NCBI GenBank assembly: GCA_037447605.1
Contig: CM074822.1
Location: forward strand, 1,681,809 to 1,745,808
Length of the DNA stretch: 64,000 nucleotides
Source: Zygnema circumcarinatum
Taxonomy: Eukaryota > Streptophyta > Zygnematophyceae > Zygnematales > Zygnemataceae
Reading direction: 5' to 3'
The notes below the pieces were generated by a model, which saw only the letters and a list, made by a program, of their open reading frames with translations, did no database searches and was not told where the DNA came from. Positions 10,921 through 32,694 of this stretch are shown here, in pieces. Position 1 is the first letter of the stretch; every line of letters starts with the position of its first letter. The translations under genes were made by a program, and so were the position numbers.

Positions 10921-11089
10921 TTACGGACGTTGCGCTGATGTGTGAGAAGGAGAAAACAAGGGGGGAAAGTCCAAAGTAGGGGGCGGGATATCCCAAAATG
11001 GGAGGGGCGGAATAGCCAAAATGGGAGAGTGGGATTTCAAAAGAATAGGGGCGGGATAACCCAAAGAGGGGGGCGGTATATAGCTCTCC
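10921..11089. repeat. Imperfect tandem GGGCGGGATA...CCCAAAATGG repeats
   Basis: Four imperfect units of about 28 bases at 10975-11085 between the right LTR and the dispersed retroelement 3' end. No coding potential. They may belong to the same retroelement insertion; not resolved. Confidence 0.5.
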
Positions 11090-11195
11090 TTGTTTAATTG
11101 TGTTTCGGTCCTTTGCGACCAGTCCCTCGTGGTTCCACATTTTGCTTTTGTCCATGTACATTTGATGGCCTCGCCATCGCGAGTTCAATGAAAGT
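11090..11195 (+). mobile_element. Retroelement 3'-end copy A (hairpin-terminated)
   Basis: About 105 bp nearly identical to the reverse complement of 37199-37305, which directly follows a reverse-transcriptase-element reading frame there. It contains GACCAGTCCCTCGTGGTTCC and ends with the hairpin GATGGC-CTC-GCCATC (11164-11178), then GCGAGTTCAATGAAAG; similarity stops there. Interpreted as a 5'-truncated or solo 3' end. Confidence 0.75.
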
Positions 11196-11454
11196 TCCCC
11201 CGACAGTTGAAGTTATGTTAGATCAATGGTGATTGACCCGTTGGATTGATGACGTGATAATATGAAACCAGTTGCATGGATGGCGTCACGTAAGGAAACC
11301 AGTTGACAAGGATGACGTCACACATTTGGATAATCGTCGAAACAAAATTTGCAATTTGCATTTTAAATTTATGTACTGTGATTGGTGGAGGAGATTTTTC
11401 GTATCTATAGACCGACCGATGATTGGCCACTGATAGCCACGTGGCATATGACGG

Positions 11455-12122
11455 CCAATAATTGAGAACCACGTCAGCCATGGCGCCACGTTTTAATGGA
11501 TAGACGCCACGTGGTAGCGATCCACGTGGCGGCATTTCGCACACTTTCATAGATTCCACCAGACTTTGGAACTGCATACTGGCATATTCGAAATGATGAC
11601 GTGGCAGATCCTTATTGGAGGACACGATTGAGGGTGGTCCGCGTGGTAGTGGCAACGATCCGAGGATTCATTGCACCTGGTCTGAATCTCGCCCTCCGTG
11701 GTCCAATGAACCTGCGGCTGCTTCACACGTGCGAATTATTCCGTACGCCTTTTGACCCTGAACCCTTTCGGGGTTTTCTGTTTGCCAACATCCAATCAAG
11801 GATTGCCACGTACGTAAAACCTGCCACGTGTCGAATTTTGACTGGCTATTGTAACCCCTTGGCTCAAAACCCTAAAATGTACGGAATCAAACAGACAGCC
11901 CTGACTTCAATTGTCATTTTGGACCGAAAAAATCTTCGAGGTTTTAGGTTACAGAGAGGCACTCTGACTACGTCTGACCAATAGCAGCATGACACGTAAC
12001 AAAATCTGTAGACGTGGTAACCCACCATTGGCTGCATCATTCACAAGCTGATCTTAATAGGAGCACATTGTTTATGTTAAAAACACCACCTTTTATACGA
12101 AGACCAATCAGAGCTTGCCACG
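11455..12122. promoter_or_regulatory. Cluster of six CCAAT-N10-CACG composites upstream of SQD2
   Basis: Exact spacing at 11455-11473 (+), 11600-11618 (-), 11792-11810 (+), 11978-11996 (+), 12013-12031 (-) and 12104-12122 (+). The ten intervening bases differ every time, so these are not copies of one sequence. CCAAT is the NF-Y core and CACG(TG) a bZIP core; the spacing equals that of ERSE-I. The cluster lies 430-1090 bp before the SQD2 start. Presence and spacing are seen; function is inferred. Confidence 0.7.
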
Positions 12123-12209
12123 TACGTATATTGCCATATTTTCTGGCACGCCATTGGTCAGAGTGCTGGAACTGCGACCGTTGGGAAGGCTCGCCCTGCA
12201 ACGCTCCAG

Positions 12210-12470
12210 GAAGCACAGAGAGGGAGGGAGAGGGAAAGAGAGGGAGAGGGAGAGGGAGCAGAGGGAGACAGGGAGGGAGGGAGGGAGAGGGAGAAGAGGG
12301 AGAAGAGGGAGAGGGAGAGGGAGTGGGAGCAGAGGGAAAGGAGGGAGGCGGAGAGGGAGGGAGTGGGGCAAGGAGGGGTAGAGGGAGAGGGAGAGGGAGA
12401 GGGAGAGTGCGAGGGAGTGGGAGAGGGAGGCGGAGAGGGAGCGGGAGAAGTAGCTGTAGAAGAAAGCGAG
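12210..12470 (+). repeat. GGGAGA-type purine microsatellite in SQD2 5' flank
   Basis: Imperfect GA/GGGA repeat over about 260 bp, probably in the 5' UTR or core promoter of SQD2. It produces spurious Arg/Gly- or Ser/Leu-rich frames. Confidence 0.85.
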
Positions 12471-12547
12471 AAGTGGAATGCAATAATTTTCCGTTTGCAC
12501 CGCCCGTCATAGTCGCCAGCTGTCGTTGCAGCGCCAGCCCAGCAGCC

Positions 12548-19281
<6,734 letters not shown>

Positions 19282-19289
19282 AGTGGGAG

Positions 19290-19360
19290 GGACGGAGGAG
19301 GGGGGGGGAGGGAGGGAGGGAGGGAGGGAGGGAGGGAGGGAGGGAGGGAGGGAAGTGAAT
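19290..19360 (+). repeat. (GGGA)n tract in SQD2 3' flank
   Basis: Tetranucleotide purine repeat starting 9 bases after the stop codon, presumably 3' UTR. Confidence 0.9.
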
Positions 19361-19379
19361 GAGGGAGGGAGGGAGGGAG

Positions 19380-19705
19380 AGAGTGAGGTCTGCAAAACCA
19401 TCACTACTTCTCTGTCGAAGTCTTCAAGTTAAAGGGAGTGCGAGGGTGAGAGAGCGAGAGAGAGAGAGCGAGAGAGAGGGTCTGAAAGTCTATTCAGGGA
19501 GAGAAGTGAAGGGGGTCTGCATCTCCATCACCACTTCACAGTCAGAGTCTTAAGTCAAAGGGGGGGAATGACAAAGGGAGAGAGAGAGTTTATGGAGATA
19601 AGGACGGAGGAGGGCGGGCGAGAGGGAGGGAACTGAAGGGGGAAGGGAGTGAGGTCTGCATCTCCATCACCAGTTCACCGTTAGAATCTTCAAGTCAAAA
19701 GGAGA
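19380..19705 (+). repeat. Three degenerate ~130-bp tandem units, SQD2 3' flank
   Basis: The phrase around GTCTGCATCTCCATCACCA...TCTTCAAGTCAAAGGGAG recurs near 19386, 19515 and 19649, each followed by a GAGA tract. 19706-20370 shows no recognisable gene. Confidence 0.7.
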
Positions 19706-20389
19706 GTATGTGTGAGAGAGAGTGGGAGTGCCACGTTTTTTTTGTTTCAGAGAAGGTGAAAGTAGAATGGGGAATCTGTAAGCATTGTGAGGAATGTGGA
19801 CTGCTGCAGGGCTCGTTCTCCTCCTTGGTAAAATATTTTAATTCTGTCCCCTTTGCTGCAGTGATGGAAAGAATTTTGGTCACGGTCGAGGAAACTTTTT
19901 GGTGCCACCCGCTTTCTCCTTCTCACTAACCGCTCCGGTTCAATCTTTCTAATTGAAAGAACAGCGGCGTAGTTTTTATCTTTTCAGATATGAGAGCAAT
20001 GCGGCGGTGGACCATTCGGTTAGACTGGAAAGGTCTACGACTGATGGTTTTGGGGTCTATCTGTGAGCAGAGTCGTTTAGGTCGTTTAGGTCCCATGCCT
20101 TTTCTCTGTTATTCAATAGTGAACAGGTAGACAGTCTGTTGAGAAAGTGTGTAGGTTGAGAACCGAGGTAAGAGTGGGAAGGAAAGAAGACTTGTGCTGT
20201 TCTTTGAAGTTTTCTGAATTGGACTGCAATGACGAATAAAGGGTCGAGTTAGCTTTGGTCAGCACAAATTTTGTTTGGTACCCTTTAGCTGTTTATGATA
20301 TTTTGGATTCGTTCATACTCCCCCTCCCCTACTTTTGATCCAAGTTGGTTTATTTTATGTCGTGTCTGTTTAAAACCATGAGTTCATTT

Positions 20390-20470
20390 GTGAGCGGTTG
20401 GCCCCTCGTGGTTCCTCCTGTTTCCTTTTCCTTCGACCTTTGATGGCATCGCTATCGTGAGACCAATGCC
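20390..20470 (+). mobile_element. Retroelement 3'-end copy C
   Basis: Diverged copy of the dispersed 3' end: CCCCTCGTGGTTCC, then hairpin GATGGC-ATC-GCTATC (20442-20456) and CGTGAGACCAATG. 20471-20790 holds nothing I can assign. Confidence 0.6.
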
Positions 20471-20792
20471 AATCAATCCCTAACTCACAAACATCACTTT
20501 CAGCGAAATATAAAACCGGAAGAGCAATCCGTAGTAAAGAAATAGCTCGATCACTGAAGGCATAAAGTAGCAGTCCTCTTAGCAATATTCCGGGCCTCGG
20601 CTCATATAACTGAGAGCTTTTTCTCATGTAGTCCTATACTTAACCTAAGTAAGGTCGCGCCAGGATAGATCCAATCTGAGTACAACCTCGATACACTATG
20701 TACAAGTTTGAGCATCTCAATTCTTAAATTGCAAAGCAGCCATGCATCTTCTTCTTTTCGTTCTGTCCTCTCCTACCCTCTCTCTCTAAACC

Positions 20793-21205
20793 TTGATTCT
20801 AACCCTCACTCGAATTCTCGACATTTTTCCGCACATCCCTTCTTCTTCCCTTTTGTTGTACCCTAATCCTAGCCCTAATCCTAATCCCAATCCTGACCCT
20901 CCTCCTTTTCCTCATCGCAACTCTTTCGTATCCAACGTCGTTCCACTCACTACCGTAGCCCTAATCCTAATCCTAACCCTAATTCTCTACCACAGCGTCA
21001 AAATAACTCCTTTTTCCTCTCTTCTCAAACCCCCGACCCTAAAACTCTACACCCTAACCCTAACCTTAAACCATCCTCTCCTCTCCCCCTATCCCCAACC
21101 TTTGCCCTCATGCCCTTTCCCTAACCCTAAGCCTAACCCTAACCCTAACCCTGAAGTCCTCACTCCTCTCTTCCACCTCTGACAAACCCTAACCCTAAAC
21201 CCGAA
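20793..21205 (+). repeat. Interstitial CCCTAA (telomere-like) repeats before the GT43 gene
   Basis: Scattered CCCTAA/CCTAATC units with short perfect runs at 21051-21066 and 21119-21153. They lie directly upstream of the 21228 start, so are probably 5' UTR/promoter; single units act as telo-boxes in plant promoters. Confidence 0.8.
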
Positions 21206-21227
21206 ACCCCTCTCCTTCGCTGCCGCC

Positions 21228-25739
<4,512 letters not shown>

Positions 25740-25861
25740 ATAAAGTTCACAAATTCGAGATTTCTTTTTTATTTTTTAACATTATCAAGATGGTTTGTTT
25801 CGTTTCATGATTTTTTTCGTCTAAACACCCTAACAACCCTAACCCCCCCCCGCCCCCTCCA

Positions 25862-25880
25862 CGTGGCGGCTCATCATTGG
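25862..25880 (-). promoter_or_regulatory. CCAAT-N10-CACG composite
   Basis: Read on + as CGTG, ten bases, ATTGG; part of CACGTGG. It lies 123 bp past the GT43 stop, possibly in a promoter-like region of unknown direction. Confidence 0.55.
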
Positions 25881-25959
25881 CTGCCGCGTGTCTCGCTGGC
25901 AGGCAATAAAGCGTTACACTGTAATTCTGTTTCTTTTTTGGCGCTGGAAAACTCGGGGT

Positions 25960-26070
25960 CTCTTGACTTTAAAGAGGTTTGGAAGAAAGTGTGACTTTAT
26001 AGACGTTACATTAAGAAGGGTTGACTTTAGAGAGGATCCACCTGGAATAGTTGACTTTAGAGAGGTTCCA
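25960..26070 (+). repeat. Degenerate TTGACTTTAGAGAGGTTCCA tandem units
   Basis: Four imperfect units (25963, 25997, 26020, 26050) just upstream of the hAT-type MITE. Confidence 0.65.
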
Positions 26071-26086
26071 TGAAGACGAGGAAGCT

Positions 26087-26473
26087 GTAGGGACTAGGGA
26101 TGGATTAGTTACGATTATATATTATATATTATATTATACAACTGTGACGAATAGATAACGACTGATATATATTAATTTACAACGCCTTTACAACATGTAC
26201 GGTCGTACGGTCGTACGACTGTACGGTATTACGGTATTTTGCGGCCCGAGCACGAGCAGACAGAAAAAACCAACGCATTTCGCAACGCCAACGCCAAAAC
26301 GACCTAATTTTGGTATGGTACGACCGTACGACCGTATCATTAATTGTTCAAAACGAGTGGGTATAATATATGTAATAAAGTGTTTTACTTTGTAATATAT
26401 TACTAATTTTAAACCCGTTGTAAATTATATAATATATTCGGAATTTATAACGTAGGCCATCCCTAGTAGGGAC
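26087..26473. mobile_element. hAT-type MITE with 8-bp target site duplication
   Basis: The element spans 26095-26465 (371 bp). Its terminal inverted repeats are TAGGGATGG and CCATCCCTA. Perfect target duplications GTAGGGAC lie at 26087-26094 and 26466-26473. An 8-bp duplication with a YAGGGATG-type end is typical of hAT elements. The interior is AT-rich with no ORF and carries an 18-base subterminal inverted repeat (ACGGTCGTACGGTCGTAC at about 26199-26216, complement at about 26319-26336). Confidence 0.88.
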
Positions 26474-26639
26474 TCCTTCCATTAACAAAAAATGACTTTA
26501 TAGGGCGGCGCAGGGTTTAGGGCTTAGGAAGTTCTGGCGAGTTCCAGCGGGTCTTTATGCTGTGTAGTTCCGTTAAGCGTCGCAAACCCTCTCCATGTGT
26601 TTGCTTGTACGTCCTCCAAATGAACAACAACGCTGTTCC

Positions 26640-27778
26640 TTTCACCCCCACTCACTCTCCCACTCTCTCCCCCTAACACTCTCTCCCACACTCGCTCCCC
26701 CCTCTCTTTCTATCCCACTCGCTCTCCCACTCGCTCTCCCCCTCTCTCTATCCCACTCTCCCTCTCTCCTTCTCTCTCTCCCTCTTCCTCTCCCCCTCTC
26801 TCTCCCTCTCCCTCTCTCCCTCACTCTCTCCTCTCTCGATTGCAGCCTCTTTTTCTACCCATCTCTCCCTCCCACTCCCCCCCTCTCAATTCCCCCTCTC
26901 TCCCCACCTCCCGTCTCTATCCCACTCTCTGTCCCTCTCTCCCTCACTCTTCCTCCCTCTCGCCCCCTCTCTATCTCTCTCTCGCTCCGCCCACTCTCCC
27001 GCTCTCTCCTCACTCGCTCCCCCCCCTCTCTCTCTCCCTCTCTCGCTCCCGCCTCTCTTTCTATCCCACTATCTCTCCCCCTCTCTTTCTATCCCACTCT
27101 CCCCCTCTCTCGCTCCCCCCTCTCTTTCTATCCCACTCCCCTCTCTCCCTCTCTCTCTCCCTCTCTCCCTCTCTCTCTCCCTCTCTCCCTCACTGTCTCA
27201 CCTTCTCTCTCGATCCCACTCTCTTTCTCCCCATCTTTCCCTCCCTCTCCCCCCCTCTCTCTTCCCCCTCTCTCCCCACCTCCCCTCTCTATCCCACTCT
27301 CTGTCACTCTCTCCCTCTCTCGCTCCCCCATCTCTTTCTATCCCACTCTCCTTCTCCCCCTCCCCTCTCTCCCTCTCTCTCCCTCTCTCCCTCACTCTGA
27401 CTCCCGTTTCTCTCTCCCCCTCCCTCGCTCCCCCCTCTTTTTATCCCACTCTCCCTCTCTCTCTCCCTCTCCCTCTCCCCCTCTCTCTCTCCCTCTCTCT
27501 CCCTCTCTCTCGATCCCACTCTCTCTTTCTCCCCATCTCTCCCTCCCTCCCCCCCCTCTCTCCCCACCTCCCCTCTCTATCCCACTCTCTGTCCCTCTCT
27601 ACCTCTCTCTTCCTCCCTTTCTAACCCTCTCTCGCTCCGCTCTCTCCCCCTCTCTCCTCTCTCCTCACTCACTCGCTCCCCCACTCTCTCTCCCTCTCTG
27701 CCTCTCTCTCCCGCTCTCGCTCCCCCCTCTCTTTCTATCCCTCTCTCCCTCTTCCTCCCTCTCTCCCTCTCTCTCTAA
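26640..27778 (+). repeat. Complex pyrimidine satellite (CTCTCCC, TCTATCCCACTC)
   Basis: Over 1.1 kb of C/T-only sequence with a higher-order phrase CTCTCTTTCTATCCCACTCT recurring roughly every 60-200 bases. It runs directly into the assembly gap, so its true length is unknown. Confidence 0.92.
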
Positions 27779-27788
27779 NNNNNNNNNN
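27779..27788. other. Assembly gap (10 N)
   Basis: Ten N bases at the edge of the pyrimidine satellite; a placeholder for sequence of unknown length. Non-repetitive sequence follows from 27789, with no gene seen to 28090. Confidence 0.99.
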
Positions 27789-28094
27789 CCTCAAAAAAAT
27801 AACTTTTTTTGTCAGATAGCGCTCCGTGAATCCAGAACGATATCCCACAAGACCCGGTTGACCCCAGATCCACTGTAGCGCAAAATCCGGATTCCCCGCC
27901 GGACCCGCCGGATCCACGCGTTGAAGTCGCAGGTCCAAAAAAGGTCGATACCGCACCGCCCGCCCAGCTGGCCGCCTCGCAAAACGCCAAAAAATGGCCG
28001 CCAATTCTGTCGTTTAGCTCTGCCAATTTTGGGCGGCAGGGACTGTCTTAAGTGCAGATTCTGGATTTGGCGCGCCTCAGAACAATGTAATTAT

Positions 28095-28333
28095 CCAATC
28101 ATGGACTACCACGTGGACTCAAACAGCTGTTAGTGACACCTGGCAAGGAGATTTTGGACACCTGGCGATCTATCGTGGTTCGTACGAGTAATCAATGATC
28201 AGATTCGCTACGAGCCGAGTATGCCTGTCGGCGCTTGTCCTTTTATGGAAAGGAAATTTGTACGGTTCCCCGGTCGGGCCCAATTATCTCGTAGCGTACA
28301 TTAATTTGTAAATACGTGGCAAATGGTGATTGG
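28095..28333. promoter_or_regulatory. Two CCAAT-N10-CACG composites
   Basis: Sites at 28095-28113 (+) and 28315-28333 (-), in gene-free DNA 1.6-1.8 kb upstream of the expansin. The rest of 28114-29114 shows scattered CCACGT and GTACG motifs but no gene. Confidence 0.6.
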
Positions 28334-29114
28334 CGCAGATAAATAATCAAATTTCAAATCAAGAATTCAGGTTATTAAATAGCCCTGCCACGTGTTTGAG
28401 CCGTACAGATGCAATGTCGCGGTTGGAAGTAATTTCGGAGACTAAAGGCCTAAACTTGCCAGCACTATTTTGTCGTCACACGCGGTCTCTATTTCAATTT
28501 TGTCTGACGTGTACTGCAGGACAAGCCTGCCAGTTCACACAGAGCCATTGCTGAGTCATAGAATCTCATAGACGATCGTTCGGCTGTGGATCCCGAATCC
28601 GTAAAAATGGAATCAGCCTTGAAGATTCCAATCTGCCAATCTTTAGTCAACCAAAAGATGCCACGTAGGTTCTGTGGCTTACGTGGCGTGACATAATTGA
28701 AGATTTCAGACGGGAAAAGTTCAACCAGTCTTGCTCTCATAAGTGGCCTCCAGTTGGGGTCTTTCAAATTCGTACAGTCCAGCTGATTCGACACGTCAGC
28801 ACGATCTAAATCGAATCCGATTGCGCGCGCATCAAATAGGACCGGCTGCGTTTGTCCTCTATGGCGTGCGATTGTGTACGAAAAAAGGTGTCGTTTTCGA
28901 CACCTTTGTCAGCATTCGCCTTGGTCCTACATCCTGTTCGGCACAAACCGGAGGCGTCATTATCTGTTGGTACAGAAATCGTCTATTGTCCGTACATGCA
29001 TTTCGTCGTTTTATGCGAAAAAAATTGTCAATTTGCCGTTCCATGGCCATCTACCGTTTCGTTTCTTCCTTGTCGAAAGTGACCCTTCAACTCCACCGAC
29101 CGTCGAAATGGTTT

Positions 29115-29133
29115 CCAATGGAAATCCGTCACG
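29115..29133 (+). promoter_or_regulatory. CCAAT-N10-CACG composite upstream of expansin
   Basis: Exact spacing, about 780 bp before the expansin ATG. A one-mismatch relative (CGTG, ten bases, ATTCG) follows at 29149-29167. Confidence 0.6.
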
Positions 29134-29401
29134 TGTAACTTTTCTTCACGTGGCACTCTCCCATTCGTTGCTCGCTCAAAAAAACCAGGTTTTTCCGCCA
29201 AAAACGAAAGCCGGTTTGTCCCCTCCAATCGCACCAAACCCGGTTGGCTCTTAGGAACGAATCCCACCCTCCCTACCACTCACATCCGTCCGATCTGCCA
29301 CGTGGTGACCATCCGACGGCTCTCCTACCAACTGGCCCTTTGGCGCGCCCTCCACCGACACTCCCTTGCCCGCCCAATCGGCTTCCCCTCGTTTTCCTCT
29401 G

Positions 29402-29455
29402 CCACGTGGCACCAATTGGCTACCACATACCTCCACGTGTCACCAATTGGCTTCT
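29402..29455 (+). promoter_or_regulatory. Duplicated G-box + CAATTGG module, expansin promoter
   Basis: CCACGTGGCACCAATTGGCT and CCACGTGTCACCAATTGGCT, 30 bases apart: a G-box followed by a CCAAT-containing palindrome with a shorter (6-base) spacing. About 460-510 bp before the start codon. Confidence 0.5.
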
Positions 29456-29912
29456 CCCGTTTCACCACGTCACCCTCCGCGCCTCCTCGCCCGCGTCCTT
29501 GCCCTTTGGAGCGCGCCAACGACTCACACATGTGAGTCCCCCCGCCAGCCAATCAGCGCGCTTCTTTTCTCCCTCTGCCGCAAATCGGGCCCTGTCCGTA
29601 CATTTCTCCGGAAATTGTGGCGCTAATGACAGGCGGAAGCGCTCCGTCCGTACATTACGCACTGTCTCCGTACTCTGCCGTACGTTCGTACGGCCGCCGC
29701 CGCCGTCAGTCGCGCCGACGGCAACCGCCCGCCCTCACTTCCTACAAATCCTCCTCCCAAACATTAAGCCCTTATTCCCTCCCTCCCTCTCTCTCGCCCT
29801 CTCCCTCATCCTCTCCCTCTCCCTCTCCCTTTCCCCCGGACCCTCTCCCTCTCTCTCTCTCCCTCTCCCTCTCCCTCTCCCTCTCCCTCTCCCTCCCCCT
29901 CAAAATTAAACA

Positions 29913-30764
29913 ATGGAGGGGCGTGCGAGGCCCACATCCCTCTCCCTCCCTCTCCCCCGCCCCCTCTCCCTCCTCTCCCTCTCTCTCTCCCTCTCCCTCC
30001 TCCTCCCCTCCGCCCTCGCCTACATCAAAGTCGCCACTCCCGACCAGAACTGGGACACAGCCCCCTACCGCGGCGCCAAGCTCGGCCGCAACCGTTGGTA
30101 CAAGGGCAGTGCCACGTGGTACGATTTCAGTGGCGGATCCCCTGGAGCGTGCGGCTATCCCTGGTCCGTTGTGAACTCGATCGACTTCGCGGCCACCCCT
30201 GATCCACGCTGGCAGACCTCCCTCACGCGCCACGTGGCCAATTGGGGCGGCATGGCCTGCGGGCAATGCTACGAGGTGAAGTGTTTGGCTGTGCCGCGAT
30301 ACGGCCGGAGGGTCTACTGCAATAGAGGGAACCCCTCTGTCATTGTGCAGATAACGGATTACGATGTGCCCGGAACCAGGCCCGGCGGGAAGTCATGGCC
30401 CAACAACCACTTCGATCTGAAGCCGAGCGCTTTTGCTAAGATAGCGGACAAAGCGGCGGGGGAGATCAACCTCATGTGGAAGAGGGTCCCCTGCGACATG
30501 AGGAGGACATGCAAGTGGATGCTATGGCATGACTCGAACGACTTTTGGCACAACATGGTCATCTACAACATTCCGGGAGTTGGGGCGATGACCAATTTGT
30601 ATGTGCGGCCGGCGGGGCACAAGAAGTGGATGAAGCCGAAGAGGTCGTGGGGGGTGCATTGGGACGTGCTCGGGTTCATGAAGTTGGATCGGAGTACGGA
30701 GGTCTATGCACGGCTCGCGGAGGGGAAGAAACAGGTCAAGTGTGAGTATTCTCCGACGACGTAA
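29913..30764 (+). CDS. Expansin-family wall-loosening protein (283 aa, single exon)
   Basis: Secreted non-enzymatic cell-wall loosening protein. Signal peptide about residues 1-36; its hydrophobic core is an alternating Leu/Ser run ending SALA. The DPBB/GH45-like domain starts GSATWYDFSGG, GACGYP (about residue 80), GMACGQCYEVKC, VQITDYDVPG, then the expansin NHFDLKPSAFAKIA (HFD) motif and GEINLMWKRVPC. The C-terminal CBM63-like domain includes NLYVRPAG, W and WGVHWD. Length is near the family norm (about 250-280). It is divergent, and I would not assign it to the alpha or beta class. The ATG at 29913 is the first in frame giving a signal peptide. Confidence 0.9.
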   Translation: MEGRARPTSLSLPLPRPLSLLSLSLSLSLLLPSALAYIKVATPDQNWDTAPYRGAKLGRNRWYKGSATWYDFSGGSPGACGYPWSVVNSIDFAATPDPRWQTSLTRHVANWGGMACGQCYEVKCLAVPRYGRRVYCNRGNPSVIVQITDYDVPGTRPGGKSWPNNHFDLKPSAFAKIADKAAGEINLMWKRVPCDMRRTCKWMLWHDSNDFWHNMVIYNIPGVGAMTNLYVRPAGHKKWMKPKRSWGVHWDVLGFMKLDRSTEVYARLAEGKKQVKCEYSPTT

Positions 30765-30769
30765 GGGGA

Positions 30770-31180
30770 GGGAGAGAGAGGGTGGGAGGGGAGGGGGGGG
30801 TGAGTGAGTGTGGGAGAGGGGAGGAGAGAGAGGGGAAGGGAGAAGAGTGGAGAGAGAGGGAGTGGGAGGGAGGAAAAGAGAGGGGGAGAGGGGGAGAGGG
30901 AGAGAGGAGGGGGAGGGAGGAGGAGAGTGGGGAGAGAGGAAGTGGGAGGGGAGAAAAGAGAAAGGGGGAGAGACGAGAGAGAGGTAGAGGGAGAGAGGAG
31001 AGAGAGGGAGAGGGAGGAGGAGAGTAGAGTGAGAGGGAGTGGGAGGGCGGAAAAGAGAGGGAGAGGGAGAGAGGAGAGTGAGAGGGAGAGAGGCGAGAAA
31101 GAGAGGAGAGAGAGGGACTGGGAGAGGCGAGAGAGTGGGAAAGAGAGGGAGGTGAGAGAGAAGGAGAAGTGGGAGAGTGG
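30770..31180 (+). repeat. GGGAGAGA purine satellite after expansin
   Basis: Purine-rich imperfect repeat starting directly after the stop, presumably 3' UTR. 31200-31960 is unremarkable mixed sequence without a gene. Confidence 0.85.
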
Positions 31181-32119
31181 GGCTGTGGGACACAATGTGG
31201 GTCAGAATTGGGGGGGGAGAAAATTTGGAGAGGGCGAAGTTAGATTCTTTGGTCATCTGTTTCAGAGAATAAGGTTAATAAGGGAGAAAGAAGCTTGAGG
31301 GCAAATTTGTTCTTTAGATTTTATTTTTAATTCCCTGAGAGAAGCTGGGAGCGAGGATGGAGGGAGGGGGAGGGAGGGAGGGAGGGTTCGTTTTCTTCAC
31401 TCTGAATAGTCGGGTATAATTGGCTTTTTGTTGAGATCGTTCGACTTTTATGTTCATTTAGAACTTCTTAAGCCAGAAATGTGGTTGATTCTGATATAGG
31501 CTTGACAGGCTTGCTCAGGCTGAGTCTAGCTCTGTGTGGTCCCCAGTTCAGTTTTTTGTTACCCTGAACTGAGCAGTACTGATAGGCGCAGATAGACGGT
31601 AGCTCAATTCATTTTTTGGGGCCCAAAGCATTTGGAAATAAGGCTGGGGAGGTTCTGAGTTCGATCTTCAGTTAGGTAAATGTACTTTAAAGGGATTAAA
31701 AAAGTAGAAATTGGGTATTGATTATTTTGGCAATGGAGAACTGCATGTATTTTTAAGATAGGAGCAAGCTCTCCTGTAATTTGTTGAAAGCTTCATTTTA
31801 CCAAAATAGAGGAGTGACAAGCATTGGTCTTTTTCTGGCATCTTATTGTTGATTCTGCTTTTATTTTTTTTTCTCTCTTGAAAATAATGCAATGATGGCT
31901 TTCTGTTACATGGGAAAAGAGTAAACAAAATAAAGGCTTGAATTTTTTTCTAAGCTTAAACCCTAAAACCCTAAAGAGTCTGTAAATGTGGCACCCTCCA
32001 ATAGAATCTTGCCAAGTGGCGCTCTCCTAAACTGTCCTCCTTCAGATATTGGCCGGAGGAAATTGGAGAGTTTTTTCTCAGATCTCAATTCGATTCTCTC
32101 CACTCCTCACTCTCACGCG

Positions 32120-32560
32120 GCAGGCCCTTTCGTCCCCTCTCCCTCTTAACGGGTCTGTCTCCCTCTTAACGGGTCTGTCTCCCTCCCTCTCTCGCTCAGG
32201 CCCCTCCCTCACTCCCCCTCTCAAGCTCGCCCTCTCCCTCTCTCTCTCTCTTGTGCTACTTCTGTCTCCTCCCTCACTCCTGCACGTGGCATCCCGTCCC
32301 TCCCCTCTCCCACTCTCGCGGCAGCCTATCTCTCACTTTCTTCCTCTTCCTCTCGTGCCCTCTTCCTCTCTTGCACGGTGTATCCCTCAACCTCCCTCTC
32401 TCTCTCTAACGGCAGCCCTTCTCTGCCCCCACCCTCCCAGGCCATTTCTCACTCCCTCTCTCTCCCTCTCCCACTCGCTCTCCTTCACTCCCTTTCGGTT
32501 TCTCCTCCACCCACACTCTCATACACAACTCTCTCTCCCCCCTCTCTCTCTCACTGAGAA
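32120..32560 (+). repeat. CT-rich region with short direct duplication
   Basis: C/T-rich sequence containing a perfect direct repeat of CTCCCTCTTAACGGGTCTGT (32139 and 32158 regions). An open frame here (32049-32639) has no recognisable domain. Confidence 0.6.
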
Positions 32561-32694
32561 AACATTTTCACGGCTGCAACCTACGTTCTTCACCTTGTTA
32601 AGTTTACGACAATCTGGAGCCATTGTAATCCTCCTCTAAGATCAGAACGTTTTGATGAGGCACAAATCATGCGGCTTTGGTATGGTTAGCGAAC

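Noticed and set aside
26595-27878. 427-codon open frame through the pyrimidine satellite
   Set aside because: Pure C/T repeat translation crossing the N gap; no domain, no splice logic.
29402-29455. Counting the expansin G-box/CAATTGG modules as ERSE sites
   Set aside because: Their spacing is 6, not 10, bases; kept as a separate module.
31984-32016. Another CCAAT-N10 composite near 31998
   Set aside because: Spacing fits but the second half reads CAAG, not CACG; counted only as a near miss, as were 29149, 37910 and 59032.
32049-32639. 196-codon Ser/Leu/Pro frame
   Set aside because: CT-rich sequence without a domain; no exon neighbours with matching phase.
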